Source: Beroe forskalii
Taxonomy: Eukaryota > Ctenophora > Nuda > Beroida > Beroidae
NCBI GenBank assembly: GCA_011033025.1
Contig: WFMF01000394.1
Span: forward strand, 103,921-167,920
Length of the DNA: 64,000 nucleotides
Direction: 5' to 3'
Shown here: positions 35,501 to 46,900 of the stretch, in pieces
Layout of the letters: the number at the start of each line of letters is the position of its first letter
Numbering within the stretch: the stretch's first letter is position 1
The notes under the pieces: model-generated
What the model was told of the DNA's origin: nothing
Databases searched by the model: none
Seen by the model: the letters and a program-made list of their open reading frames with translations, nothing else
Made by a program: the position numbers and the translations under genes

Positions 35501-35929
35501 TCGTGATTTGGAGATATTTAAGTTACTTTTGCGGTACGTACTAAAGACCAGTAGAAAATCAAATAATTGAAATGCATCGCCTATAAGAACTAAGATTATT
35601 ACTATATTTGATTATTTGATTTACCCCTTATTATTATTATTACATCTGATTTCCCCCTTATTTTTGGTTCCCGTCCTGCATTTCGCCCTTTGATTTCCAT
35701 GTTTATTGTCATCAGATATCAACTCGTCATTCAGCGCCCTCATTATGACGTCATCTCATCTCATATCCGCTGTCTCGAGTCGCGCCCTATTTGTGGTTTA
35801 AGTGACACAAGGGGTGTTTTGACTGTTGATATTTTATTTCTTTATTCGATTATTCAGTCGACTACTTTTTGACTATTCTGGTGACAGTACGAGGGGTATA
35901 TGTAGGTTATATGTTGGTTTTTTTTACAA

Positions 35930-36115
35930 TTTTAGTCAACTATTTTATTCGCCCTTTTTACTTTTAGTCAACTTGTTAAATCACCTTAATTTTAATCAGC
36001 TATTTAAGTCATCTTTTTAGTCAACTGCTTGAGTCAACTACCTGTTTACTTCAACAATTTTAGTCAGTTATTTTAGTCAACTATTTTATTTACTTATTTT
36101 AGTCAACTTTTCTTG
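35930..36115 (+). repeat. Degenerate TTTTAGTCAACTATTT tandem repeat
   Basis: About eight imperfect copies of TTTTAGTCAACTATTT with variable spacers. TAGTCAAC or a close variant recurs every 15-30 bases. Confidence 0.75.
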
Positions 36116-36119
36116 TTAA

Positions 36120-37700
36120 TCATTGTTATTTTTTAGCCCAAACTATTGTCCAACACAGTTCCTTAAAGTACGTAATATTTTCGCCTGAATTTTTCACATT
36201 TTTCGATTTTGAATCTCAATTGTGTGTCATCGAACACTAATCATGAACATACGGCATATCGAAACCCATGAGCAATGAGCATCACCAAAATAAATCAGGT
36301 GATGCTGCCTAAAATTTATTCCACGTTCTGTTTACATGATGTTTCAAACAACAAATCGCCGTAATGTTTCCTTCAATCCTATTAATGATTAATGGAGCCG
36401 AAAATCTTCATTTCCATCTCATTTGGGAAGGAGTCTCTCATTTTATTGAGAATTTCTATATTAAATAAGTAAATGCAGACTTTACTATCGCGTTGTAAAA
36501 CAAATATATTAAATAAAATTCAATATATTATTATTCATAATTTCGTAATTCACGAATGAAAATTCATGTTTTATAAATAAAACTTTTTGTAAATAAAATG
36601 TTTTATTATACTTTTGAGGTCATAACGGTCGTAAAAACACTCTTTTTGGGCTAATTCTTCACTCTTCACTTTTGCGTCAGACTTTCGTATTATTTGACAC
36701 TTGTTGCAACTCGTTTCGACAAGTCAAACAAATTAAGTTTTATTAGAGTTAGGGGGTGATTTCAATTTTAATTAATTTACTGATTACTGAGTATAAAATT
36801 TGTATCAAGACTTCTTCATTTATTGATTGCAAATGTTATGATAAGGATTCGAATTTAAAACACTATAAAAATTTATTACTTCATCGACATCGATTTTATG
36901 ATAAGATACGAACTTAGCTACCGCCTACTATTCGCTCTCAATAGACCTCAATCCTACGGGGACGTATTAGGGGGTTCTGAAATTACCCCCCCCCCCTGAG
37001 AATAAACCCCTCTCGAGACTGAACCCGCGTCCCATTTGCAGCCATGATCCTTGTCCTACAATCCCGACAAATTGCGGGAGGGTCAATTCAACTTTCGAGC
37101 CTCACTATTCGTACAGTTGGTTTATCTTTTCTTGAAACTCTAGGTTACAACTATGAAAATTTAAACCTTTCTTTCAATAGATCTTTTATGAGGTTTACAA
37201 ATAAAAAATAGTGTAGGTTATTTTCATCGCTGAATATTTCTTGGTTCAAGTTTTCTTTTCAGGCGGCATCGCACGGTTCCATTACCTTCATGTAATCATT
37301 GAATGTCACTAATGCTAATTACTTGACTGACAAGTCTGGCTAATGTACGGAATACTATATTAACTTGCGTTTGACATCGTTGTCATGCTTAGGAATGGTG
37401 AATGGATAACGTAAAGTCATCAATAATTAGTGCTATAGTTCTACCTTTTGTAATGAAAATTTGTTAGTCTCCCAGAAATTCTCGATAAAATTATATCATT
37501 CAATAAAAAACGCTATTTATGTTATTACCACACATTCCTTAATAATTGCAAGGATGTAAGGAATTAAGCAGAAAACTATATTTACAAGTAATTCATAAAC
37601 CGTAAAACAGGAGGGTTTATTAAGCATGTGTGCATCTATAATGGACTAATGTATGTGGTTGCCTGGAAGTTAGCTCTAGAAGGAACCAAAGCGACATTGT
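36120..37700. other. Gene-free AT-rich region
   Basis: No exon seen. A run of about 14 C lies at 36986-36999. The rest is AT-rich and unstructured. Confidence 0.5.
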
Positions 37701-37799
37701 TTCTTGATAAGTTCAACGGCCTCGTACCTATCATTTCTTTGTATTGAGCGATTACTCGGAACCATACGATCACAACTGTTGCCTAACCCCTGTAATGTG

Positions 37800-38125
37800 C
37801 CATTGTTTTGGGGTGGTGTGTTTGGACTTTGGGGGATATGTTTTCGGTGGTGGGTTTGCTCTCAGCTCCAAGAGGGACCAAAGTTACGTTTTTTGCAATG
37901 CGCTGTCTCGCGGTTGACGTGGAGTCGGTTTTTGGGCTGTAGCTCGAAGACGAAAGGTCCTGGGGCTGGCCTCCGAAGCCTTCATCGGCCTGGCATGGCC
38001 ATTGTGGTCGTTTTGGGGTGGGTCGTTTGCTTCGCTCCCAACTCCAACAGGAGCCGAAATTTGGGCTTTTTCTCTTTGCGAGAGATGGGCGTGAATAGTG
38101 CGAAGAATGCCTGCGCGCGCAGCGC
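37800..38125. other. GC-rich island with two diverged internal repeats
   Basis: A 320-base segment much richer in G+C than its surroundings, open in frames on both strands. Two related stretches, about 37848-37905 and 38020-38090, share GGGT...GTTTGCT, then CTC..AACTCCAA-like, then GGGCTTTTT-like order. The open frames resemble no known domain and lie on opposite strands over the same bases, so they are probably compositional. An old transposon fragment is possible. Confidence 0.4.
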
Positions 38126-38174
38126 AAGCATTTGAATTGTGCGTACCACCATTTCAATTAATCTATTCATGGTT

Positions 38175-38312
38175 GTAATAGGCATAAAACATTACCCAAT
38201 CAGGTAGCAATAGGCATAAAACATTACCCATAACCCAATCAGGTGGTAATAAGTATAACACATTAACCAATCAGGTGATAATAGACATAAAACCTTAACC
38301 AATCAGGTGGTT
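38175..38312 (+). repeat. About 36-bp minisatellite with a CCAAT box in each unit
   Basis: Four units containing AATAGGCATAAAACATTACC followed by CAATCAGGTGG, with variable spacing. Every unit carries CCAATCAGGT. Confidence 0.85.
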
Positions 38313-38599
38313 ATTGACCAGACAGCTGCTTCAGGCTTCTCTTCTCAGCAAGTCACGTGGTATCTCTACATGAAACCTACACCTTGATAATATTGACCAT
38401 TACAAACCCTGATACACCACGTCTAGCAGCCAAATTTCCATTCGAAGCGTGTGTAATATGTTTATAAGTATATATTCACATCAAATTCGTGAGTTTACCG
38501 TCAATCGAAATAATACCAACAGTCTCTTTCTCTTAGGACCCCTTTTATCTAATTATCATTTCATCTAATTATATATATTATCGTTTTATCTAATTATTA

Positions 38600-40780
38600 T
38601 TTGATTCGATTACCTGACTTAAAATTGCGCATTTTGTTGTCTTTTATCTCAGATGCAAGAGGCGTTACCGACTTTATTTATGTGTTGTGTGTTATCATCG
38701 TTGCGTTTCATTTTAATTCCGCACATTATGAAATTCTGGGAAACGTTTACTGCAACTGTTTGACATGCTTCAATGCTCGGCAGTGCTTTGAAAAGTCTTT
38801 CAAACCTGCCATGTCAGAAGTTTGTGGTCACGTCTGTTGACTGCTACGACTCACGATTGTTGTACCGCGACTCTAGATTCGTGGGATTTACGAAAAAAAC
38901 TTACTTAGTGCTTATAGTTTGAAGTGTAGTATGAAGTGTAAATAACATTAATTATGAGGAATGATAAGTGGATGCTCGATAAGAAAATCGCACTTATCAA
39001 TTGCGCTCATCTTTCACAGCTGTCCACCAACATTCTTGCCAAAATTTGGTGCGGAATGGATAATTCAACTTTTCCTTGAACATCATCTCTTTTAAAATAC
39101 ACAAGTTAATCCACGCATTCTACAGACAGAAATCAGTAGTCCATACTTTTCTGCTCCATATATTCCCCGACAATAAAACTTAAATAATTAAATATATTAA
39201 ATCACTCATTTCAAACCCTCAGAATTAGTTCTAAACTCAGCGAATCCGGTTACAGCTGACTCTCTGTCCCCTTCAATATATAACACTGATTAATACCATT
39301 GCTCGATGAGGCAAAAAGGCACATATGTTGCCCTAACTATCTAAATGCCCTATTGTTCCCCATTTATATATTTGCCAAGCGTTAATTGTGGCTCTCTTTT
39401 CAATAATAAATTATTATTAGCCCTCTACCTGTCGTGAAGGAAGAAATAGCGGTGTGACGTCACCAATTTACTGTTTTAGAACCCGATAATCACGTCAATC
39501 TCACTCACTCGTCACATTGTTTTGGGACCTGTTAGTTAAATGTGTGGTGGATGCCCGACGCCAATAATCTCTTAATCACTTCATTGATTAGGGGTAAAAT
39601 ATATATAATTTTGTAAGTTAATTCTCATCAGATTTATAGCTCGCTTTGTCCCCCGCCGTCTTTTGTCTGACGCTATATTAATGTTTTGCTTTATGTTGAC
39701 CTTCGCACTGTAATAATAAATACAATTAGGTTGTTTAATCAAATAAATAATAACAATGCTAACTCTTACCCCAATTATTACAATAATAATTTCTACACTT
39801 TCAATCGTAAGCTTCTAAAGTCTTGCTGTGGTTGTTGTTTTGGTTTACAGTTCACAATTCATTTGATTGTTTTGTGGCTATTATAATTTGGACTGGTTTA
39901 ATTCTGTTTATTTTATTCATGTTATTGGAGGAATTATTTGCTTCGAAAGGCTCATTTGGAGCCAGCTTCTTGTTGGCAGAGATGGCTGAGAAATTTTGCT
40001 CAATCAATTTAATAAGATAATCGGGTACGAAATATTAGGGACCGTTATCCTACTTAATTTCATATCATCACAAGCCACAAGGTGAGAAAGCTGTTCCGTG
40101 GACCGAGAAAACCCTGCGGGATTTGTGTAGCTATATTCGTGAAGAGATTTGGTAATTATTTTTCTCTACTGAGTAAATAGAATTACTTACAATTAATGAA
40201 TGATTACTGATTAATTGTAATCATGCGACTCTAGTTCAACAACCCGATCCGTGAAATCAGAGAAAATAGAAATAAGTACTTGATTTTAGGGATGGATATT
40301 TTCGGCGACGGATTGATTTTCTGTTTGTGTCTACTTCAGGATTGATTTGTAAATTTGTAGATTTAACCTGATTGATACTTTTTTATTTTCCCATTTTTTA
40401 AACCTCAGTTACCCAAATACCGAAAAATCGCTATCATATCTGAGATGCCCAATCTACCCCCGAGAAACAGGACCCCGCTGATAAGCTCTTTACCTAACAG
40501 AGGCTTTGCCTCCTGCGATTGATACTTAACGAAGGCTCCATAGGATAAAACCCTCCAATATACAGCTAATTAATTTCAACTAATCACTTTGATGTATACA
40601 AATCTGAACACTGAGTACATAATATAAATCAGTAACTTTTCAGTAGATTAACCATGCGTGCCCTCCCCTGTCCGCACCAACAGAGGGTGTCATTATGAGG
40701 GGTTAGAGTATTCCGTTGTCAGCAGCGTATATATATCACCCTCCCCTGAGATACATATATACAGCCCCACCTGATCTGTA
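38600..40780. other. Gene-free region
   Basis: No exon recognised. A reverse CRE-unit copy lies at 39450-39500 (GTGACGTCACCAATTTACTG). The segment at 40438-40490 pairs with 30165-30240. Otherwise it is AT-rich. Confidence 0.5.
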
Positions 40781-40794
40781 AACTTGTTTCTCAG

Positions 40795-41015
40795 TAGCTG
40801 TCAGCCAGTCACATGACACTGTCAGCAGGTCACGTGACACACAAAGCACAGCTCTCTTCTCATCCGTCACGTGACTGTAAATAGCTCCTGGAGCTGTGAC
40901 GTCACGCGGGCGCTAGCCAATCAGCGCAGAGTTCACGCAGGCATGAGCCAATGAGAGCGCTGTTCCGCATGTCAATTATGTTATTAAGGGGGGCGCGTGA
41001 CCGGGCGCGTGAGAG
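40795..41015 (+). promoter_or_regulatory. Promoter-like cluster: E-boxes, CRE, CCAAT, CpG-rich
   Basis: Within 220 bases: CAGGTCACGTGACAC, CCGTCACGTGACTG, AGCTGTGACGTCACGCGGGC, GCTAGCCAATCAGCGC and GAGCCAATGAGAGCG, then GGGGGGCGCGTGACCGGGCG. The CRE and first CCAAT box are about 22 bases apart, a spacing common in animal promoters. It lies 2.8 kb before homeobox exon 1 on the same strand and is the best candidate promoter or upstream enhancer for that gene. This is inference from motif content. Confidence 0.45.
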
Positions 41016-41019
41016 GGAG

Positions 41020-43150
41020 GAGAGCGTGTTTTAATTTAGTGCCCCATCTACTTTTCAGAGGGGTTAGAATACTCGGCAAAAGGGGCTGCTAATGCTCGCT
41101 GCCAAATGATGATTCCAGCTCTCACTAGAATTATATTCGTTCGTTGATAAGAAAGATATATCTTTGTCTTGAGTTGTGAATAAAATTAAAATTGAGGCTT
41201 AATTGTTACTTGCTTATTATATCTTAAAACTTAAATCTGATCAACGTGAATTAAAATTGCTAATACTGATTGAGAGATATTTATCGTCCATTAATTTGAT
41301 CGCTCTATGTTATGCCATTAGCATCTCCATTTATTAATTTCATTTATTTTTCGTCTTAAAATTTTTGGCCTATATCAACTAATTCTAGATACCAGTTGTT
41401 GGTCGTGTATTGAAATATTTCGCATGATTTTGTTGATTAATGGGTCGAGTAATCGACCTCTCTTTCCTGATAAATTGGTTCCTCAATTCTCTTAGCACAA
41501 CATCAGGCACATTTCCCTCGATTAAGTTTATTAAGCTGATTGAAATAAGTCTAACTTCATTATACGAATATAACTGGTCGAAAATTGCGGCAATCTTATG
41601 AAATTTCAATAGTCATCCACTCACATGACCTGCCGTCCTTCTGCCGATTGGTCAGAATCCTTTCTAAAATCTACATTCACGTCTCCCCATTGGTGTCAGC
41701 ATTCTGCATTCCTCTCTTTTGAACTTTTTGTATTCGATTTTGAACTGTTCCAATTAGTAGCATAAATTAGTAGTACACCTTGTGTTATATGCGAATAAAG
41801 CGTCATCAGTTTGCCATTTACTGTCTTACTGACGTCCTTCACAGCCGCCTATCAATTTAGTGTGGCTTACTACCTTAAGATTTTAATTAAAGAGAATTGA
41901 GAGAATTATAGATTGAAATGTTTAATCAGTGCATCAATATTCAGAAAATGTATACTAGAATAACGCAGCTCTTGCAAGTGTGTCTTGGGCTATTCCGCTA
42001 TTCAGCGTTTATTAAATTAGCGTTTATAAATTGTTTATAATAAAGTGTTATACTTTGAAAGCGTGCGTAATAAACTCTTGCGCTTGTAGGGTGGTTATTT
42101 CAGCCTTAAAACACTATTTGGCGCGCCCTTGCGTTTTCAATCAAATCAATGAGCTTTATTAAATGCTTTTTATTTGGTTTATTGTCCATGATTCATTGGT
42201 TTTGAAATAACTACCCTTAACTTACGCTCATTACGGCAGATTGTTTGGTTTATAATCCTGATTAAACTTCAAAAGTAATATTCATCATGGTTTTTATTTC
42301 ATGATTAATTTTTGCTGCCTAAGAACCCGTCCCGACATCGAGTAAGTGATAAAATTTCGTTAATAATTACGATGAAATATTTATGAGACAATAATTCTGG
42401 GGATCGAAATTTTGTTGTTCGAAAATATGCCGTGGTATTGAAGTTTTATGGGATGCGAAAATATGGGGATTTTTCGAAAAATCCCCAAACTTCATTCCAC
42501 ATAGATGAATTAATCAATATCTTTCGTACGGTTAGATTATCTGATTGAATTTAATTCGTTATGCAAGAAAGATCATTGTCATGTTCCACTCCTGAAATAT
42601 ATGTTGTAAGAGTAAAACAAGGTGACTTGGATCGTCAGCAACTCATCACTTTGCGTTATGATGATGACGTCATCTCCTGCCTGGCATATTATTCGTGGGT
42701 GTTTTAAGATTACACCGAGCTGATGTATAATAATAAATAATAATATTGATATTTAGACCACCTTCGATTTATGTATTAACCATGATTGAACTGCTTTTCT
42801 CAAACGCGAGCTGATTTCATTAACCCAGTATCTGATTGAAGACATCGTTCAAAGGTTCATGATTTGAAGTTTAATTATTTTATAGACGTTACTATCGGCT
42901 GCTAATTTGCTTATCTGCGGCTTTAGCTTCCTGACTAATCAGAGTGGTCAACTCGCGCGAATCGTATCACTCCCGTGCAGATTACTATTTACTGCCGTGC
43001 AATAACTGGTCGCAGTACAATACGCGAATCTAACGTCACAGATGTGGTACTGTTGCACGAATTGAACTCGACTGACACATATTGCTAATTCGTGTACTAA
43101 TGAACACTCGGCTTCTCCTCGGGTGATAAGCACAGTAATCGGCACTCGGC
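41020..43150. other. Gene-free AT-rich region
   Basis: No exon recognised. It contains a perfect 24-bp palindrome at 42464-42487 (TGGGGATTTTTC then GAAAAATCCCCA), CCAAT-type sites near 41645-41695, and a CRE site at 42664. Confidence 0.5.
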
Positions 43151-43189
43151 TTCGCCTCTAAACCCCCTCTAACTTACCCTACCCCTTTA

Positions 43190-43800
43190 ACTTCGATTCT
43201 CTCCATAACCTCTAACCCCCTCCAACCTCCCTTTACCCTCTACCCCCATCTCTGACCTCCCCCTTTAACCTCTAACCCCCTTCTAACCCTCCTCTAACCT
43301 CTAACATCCTCCTCTAGTCCACTCGACATGACTGAGAGCGTACAACTGAGCAGTACGGACCCCTCTAACGTCCTCCTTTACCCTCCCCTCCAACCTCACC
43401 TCCCCCTCTAACCTCCCCCTCTAACCTTCCCCTCTAACTTTCCCCTCTAACCTCCCCCTCTAGCCTACCCCTCTAACCTCCCCCTCTAGCCTACCCCTCT
43501 AACCTCCCCCTCTAGCCTACCCCTCTAACCTCCCCCTCTAACCTCCCCCTCTAACCTCCCCCTCTAACCTCCCCCTCTAGCCTCCCCCTCTAGCCTACCC
43601 TCTAACCTTCCCCTCTAACCTCCCCTCTAACCTTCCCCTCTAACCTGTCACCCCCCTCTAGTCCACTCGACATGACTGAGAGCGTACAACTAAGCAGCAC
43701 GGACCCTTCTAACCCCTCTCTAACCTCACCTACCCTCCTTCTAACCACGCCTACCCCTCTAGTCCACTCTAATATCCCCCTCTAACCTCGCCCACCCCTT
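43190..43800 (+). repeat. CCCCTCTAACCT satellite carrying two copies of the homeobox start-codon exon edge
   Basis: A pyrimidine-rich array of CCCCTCTAACCTC units is interrupted by two near-identical 47-55 base copies of the beginning of homeobox exon 1 (43316-43371 and 43660-43708). Each runs from TCCACTCGACATGACTGAG to the ACGGACCC segment and is preceded by CTCTAG. The third copy, at 43802-43848, is the one continuing into the open coding exon. Confidence 0.9.
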
Positions 43801-43813
43801 GAGTCCACTCGAC

Positions 43814-43966
43814 ATGACTGAGAGCGTACAACTAAGCAGCACGGACCCTGGTATGAAGTCCGAGTCTCCGCTCTTCAAAGCAACAGCTGATAACACAGTG
43901 ACGTATAACATCGAGGGTTTGCTGGGTTTCAAGGAGTTCAATAGCCGACCTGACATTTTCACTGAG
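43814..43966 (+). CDS. Homeobox gene exon 1: start codon and octapeptide-like motif
   Basis: Starts at the ATG of [13 protein letters not shown] and ends with DIFTE at a strong donor GAG|GTAAGT. Carries YNIEGLLGF. Two upstream decoy copies of its first 36 coding bases lie in the pyrimidine-rich satellite; neither stays open into this exon, so the third ATG is chosen. Confidence 0.88.
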
Positions 43967-46900
43967 GTAAGTTTTAAATGTGCATTTTATATATGCTGAA
44001 AAATCGGAATCCTTAATCCTACGATAATTTTGTTGTAATGTTATCTATTCTTTGAGATAATAACAAAAAAGTTTGCAACGCGACAACGCGTAAATGAAAA
44101 TGATTTCAACATGCCAACCTATTATAATTACATCATCAATTCATCATCAGCCATGATAATGAAGTCACTCTTGACCACCATTCACTGCCCAGGTTAAGCG
44201 AGAAGCCAGCATGCAACCTGAGGCAGTCCACCCCTACATAAACCAAACAAAACACGAGAACAAAATACCAGGACTCCATGGAGCAACGCACCGCCTGGGG
44301 AGCCCTGTCAAATCTGGTGAGTAGTTGTTAGTTCTGATAAGATCCGGTCAGTAGTTGTAAGTTGTTAGTTCTGTTAAATCCGTTTAGAAGTTGTAAGTTG
44401 TTAGTTCTATAAGATCCGATCAGTAGTTGTTAGTTCTGTTAAATCTGGTTAGTAGTTGTTAGTTGCTAGCTTTATTGTGAAATCCGGTTATTGGTTGATA
44501 ATTGTTAGTCATGTTGTTAATCGTTAAATCCGGTTGGTAGCTGTTAGTTGTTCTGTTCAATCCGGTTAGCACTTTTTGGTTATTAATTTTCATTCTTGTT
44601 AAAATTGGTCATTATTTGGTAGCTTTACGGCCCAATTAATCAAGTGCTTTCCGGGTAAAAAAGGTAACTTGATATTTATTGCGGCAGTTTTGTTAGTTAC
44701 AATTGGTTACAAAATCCCCGTAAAATTGTTCCCTCAAATTGAATTTACTGAAATTCATCAACGAAACCATGTAACTATGTTGAGCAATTGAGCACTTGGT
44801 GATTTTCCATTATAAACGATTTGAAATGAATAATTTATGATTCATTTTAAATCTTATTTGGCATCATTGCATCATTATTAAATCAATTTCCTCTATTTTG
44901 CATAATGCCCATTTAGTTTAAATTGTTGAAAACCTAATGGTCGATTAATTATATTGGGCAATAATTGTTATTTCCTGATTTTTGGTGAGTTGACAATGAA
45001 GACATTTTCCTTCTTTTTTGTTTGGAATCCCAATATTCGCACGCCAAGTTTTGCTACGTAATTAATAACATGGAGAAAATTATTGTGGTGAGAAGATATT
45101 TTCACTGATAGTGCGAAAAGATGGGGATTTTCAAAAAAAATCCCAAATTTAACACCTGCTATAAATTTGCTTATCCACAGCATAAATTCATTTTAAAATG
45201 TTACAACCCTAAAATCTTTTCTGACTATTATCAATGTCGACGTGATTTTCAGCAACGATTTCCTGTGAAAATTTTTTGTCAACATAATTTCACTTCCATC
45301 ATGAAAATTAGGTATTAGTATATCAGTGATTTACTTAGTGAATTAGTCACTCAGTGTTTGATTCACATTCAGGAAAGCTGAAAGGCAAAACATTTACATT
45401 CTATTATGTCATGCTCAATAGCAATTTAGACTTAATTTTTATGGTATCGCCTGTGTCAAGTGGTTATTTGACAAGACGATTATAATTGTGGACAAGTGGG
45501 TATTTTGTCATCATAGGTAATTGCAGTACTTGAAGAATTCTTGATCACATAAAATGAAACATGTAAAAAAGATATTTTGTGTGGAATGGGAATATTTTCC
45601 AACCGCTCTCCAGCTACAATAGAACTTGTTAAATTAATATTCCGCACACTTTTAATGAACAGATAACCGAGAATAATACTCAGATCACACCCAAATCACG
45701 TGACATCACCACTCCGTCTCTGATTGGTCCTTGCTCTCACGCAAACTAGCTTTTGATTGGTCGCCATTTATCTCCCAACAAGATATATATATATATTTAT
45801 GAAGGAGCTCAACTATATACAGTGCTTAAAACCGTGACACGTTCCACAAATTTATATATTACCATCAATTAAAACATCTACAGGAAATATACGAATTATA
45901 GCTCGCTAATTACAATAACCATTTCTACCACCCTTGCTCCTGCCCTGAGGTAATTGAGCCACCACTGGACGTAATCAGCGGCTGTCGTCACAGTGTTTAG
46001 CGGCCGTGCGATTAGTGTGCCGAATACCACCCCGAATAACACCCCTTGTTAATGCGAATTATAACCACTCGCAGAGCCCCGCTCGCGAAAAGTAGATGGT
46101 TCAACCACATTGGGCTATACCTTAGTACCAGAAATATAGGCGACTAATAATTAAGGTGCAACATATTAAGGCGACTAGATATTAAGGCGATTTTTCCTGG
46201 AGTTTAAATTGAAGTTTTTTCCCGAAAATAAACGATTTTTTCCATTGAAAATGGCTATGAAATGAATATTAAATTGAACAAAAATGCAGAAAATTTCTTG
46301 TTGAATGGGACTTCAAAATATAGTAAATCAGATCCTGAGCTTTTCAAACGGGTCAATCAACATTCTAGAGTCAATGCCACCATCTTTACATCGTGCCACA
46401 GCGTCAGTGATACCAGAAGTACGCCAACCCGAAGAAATTAACTTCTTCCCTTCCACACTCTTGAAGAACTCGAAGGACTTTCTCAGGGTACTGGCGTGTA
46501 ATGGCTTCAGCACCGACAAGCGGATATCCAGCTTGAAGTCTCCTACATTAGAATTACGCTGAATGTGATCGGCTAAATTACGGCTTACGTAGGAGGCACA
46601 TGCATCCTGCTCAAAAGCTTTAAGCTTTTTATTGACAGTGAGATCTAGTGGTGACAAAAGGTGAGTTAAGTTTTTTGGAATGTCGACCGTGCACTGATAA
46701 CTGGCTATTGAGTGATTTATTATGTTGCTAAATTGAAAAAAGTTGATTGGGGAGGAAAAATAAATTCTTTTAAAAAATTAAGACGACCAGATATTTAGAC
46801 GACTAGATATTAAGGCGACAAGAAATTAAGGCGATTTTTCGAAAATCGCCTTAATTTCTTGTCGCCTATATTTCTGGTACTAAGGTAATGATGAAGACAT

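Noticed and set aside
37704-38157. Overlapping open frames of 143 (+) and 124 (-) residues
   Set aside because: The two lie on opposite strands over the same GC-rich island with internal repeats, have odd Trp/Cys or Ser/Pro composition, and match no domain I know. Listed only as a GC-rich island.
43328-43400. Upstream ATG copy, in frame with the functional start of the homeobox gene
   Set aside because: The frame hits a stop in the pyrimidine-rich satellite (CTC then TAA) long before reaching exon 1.
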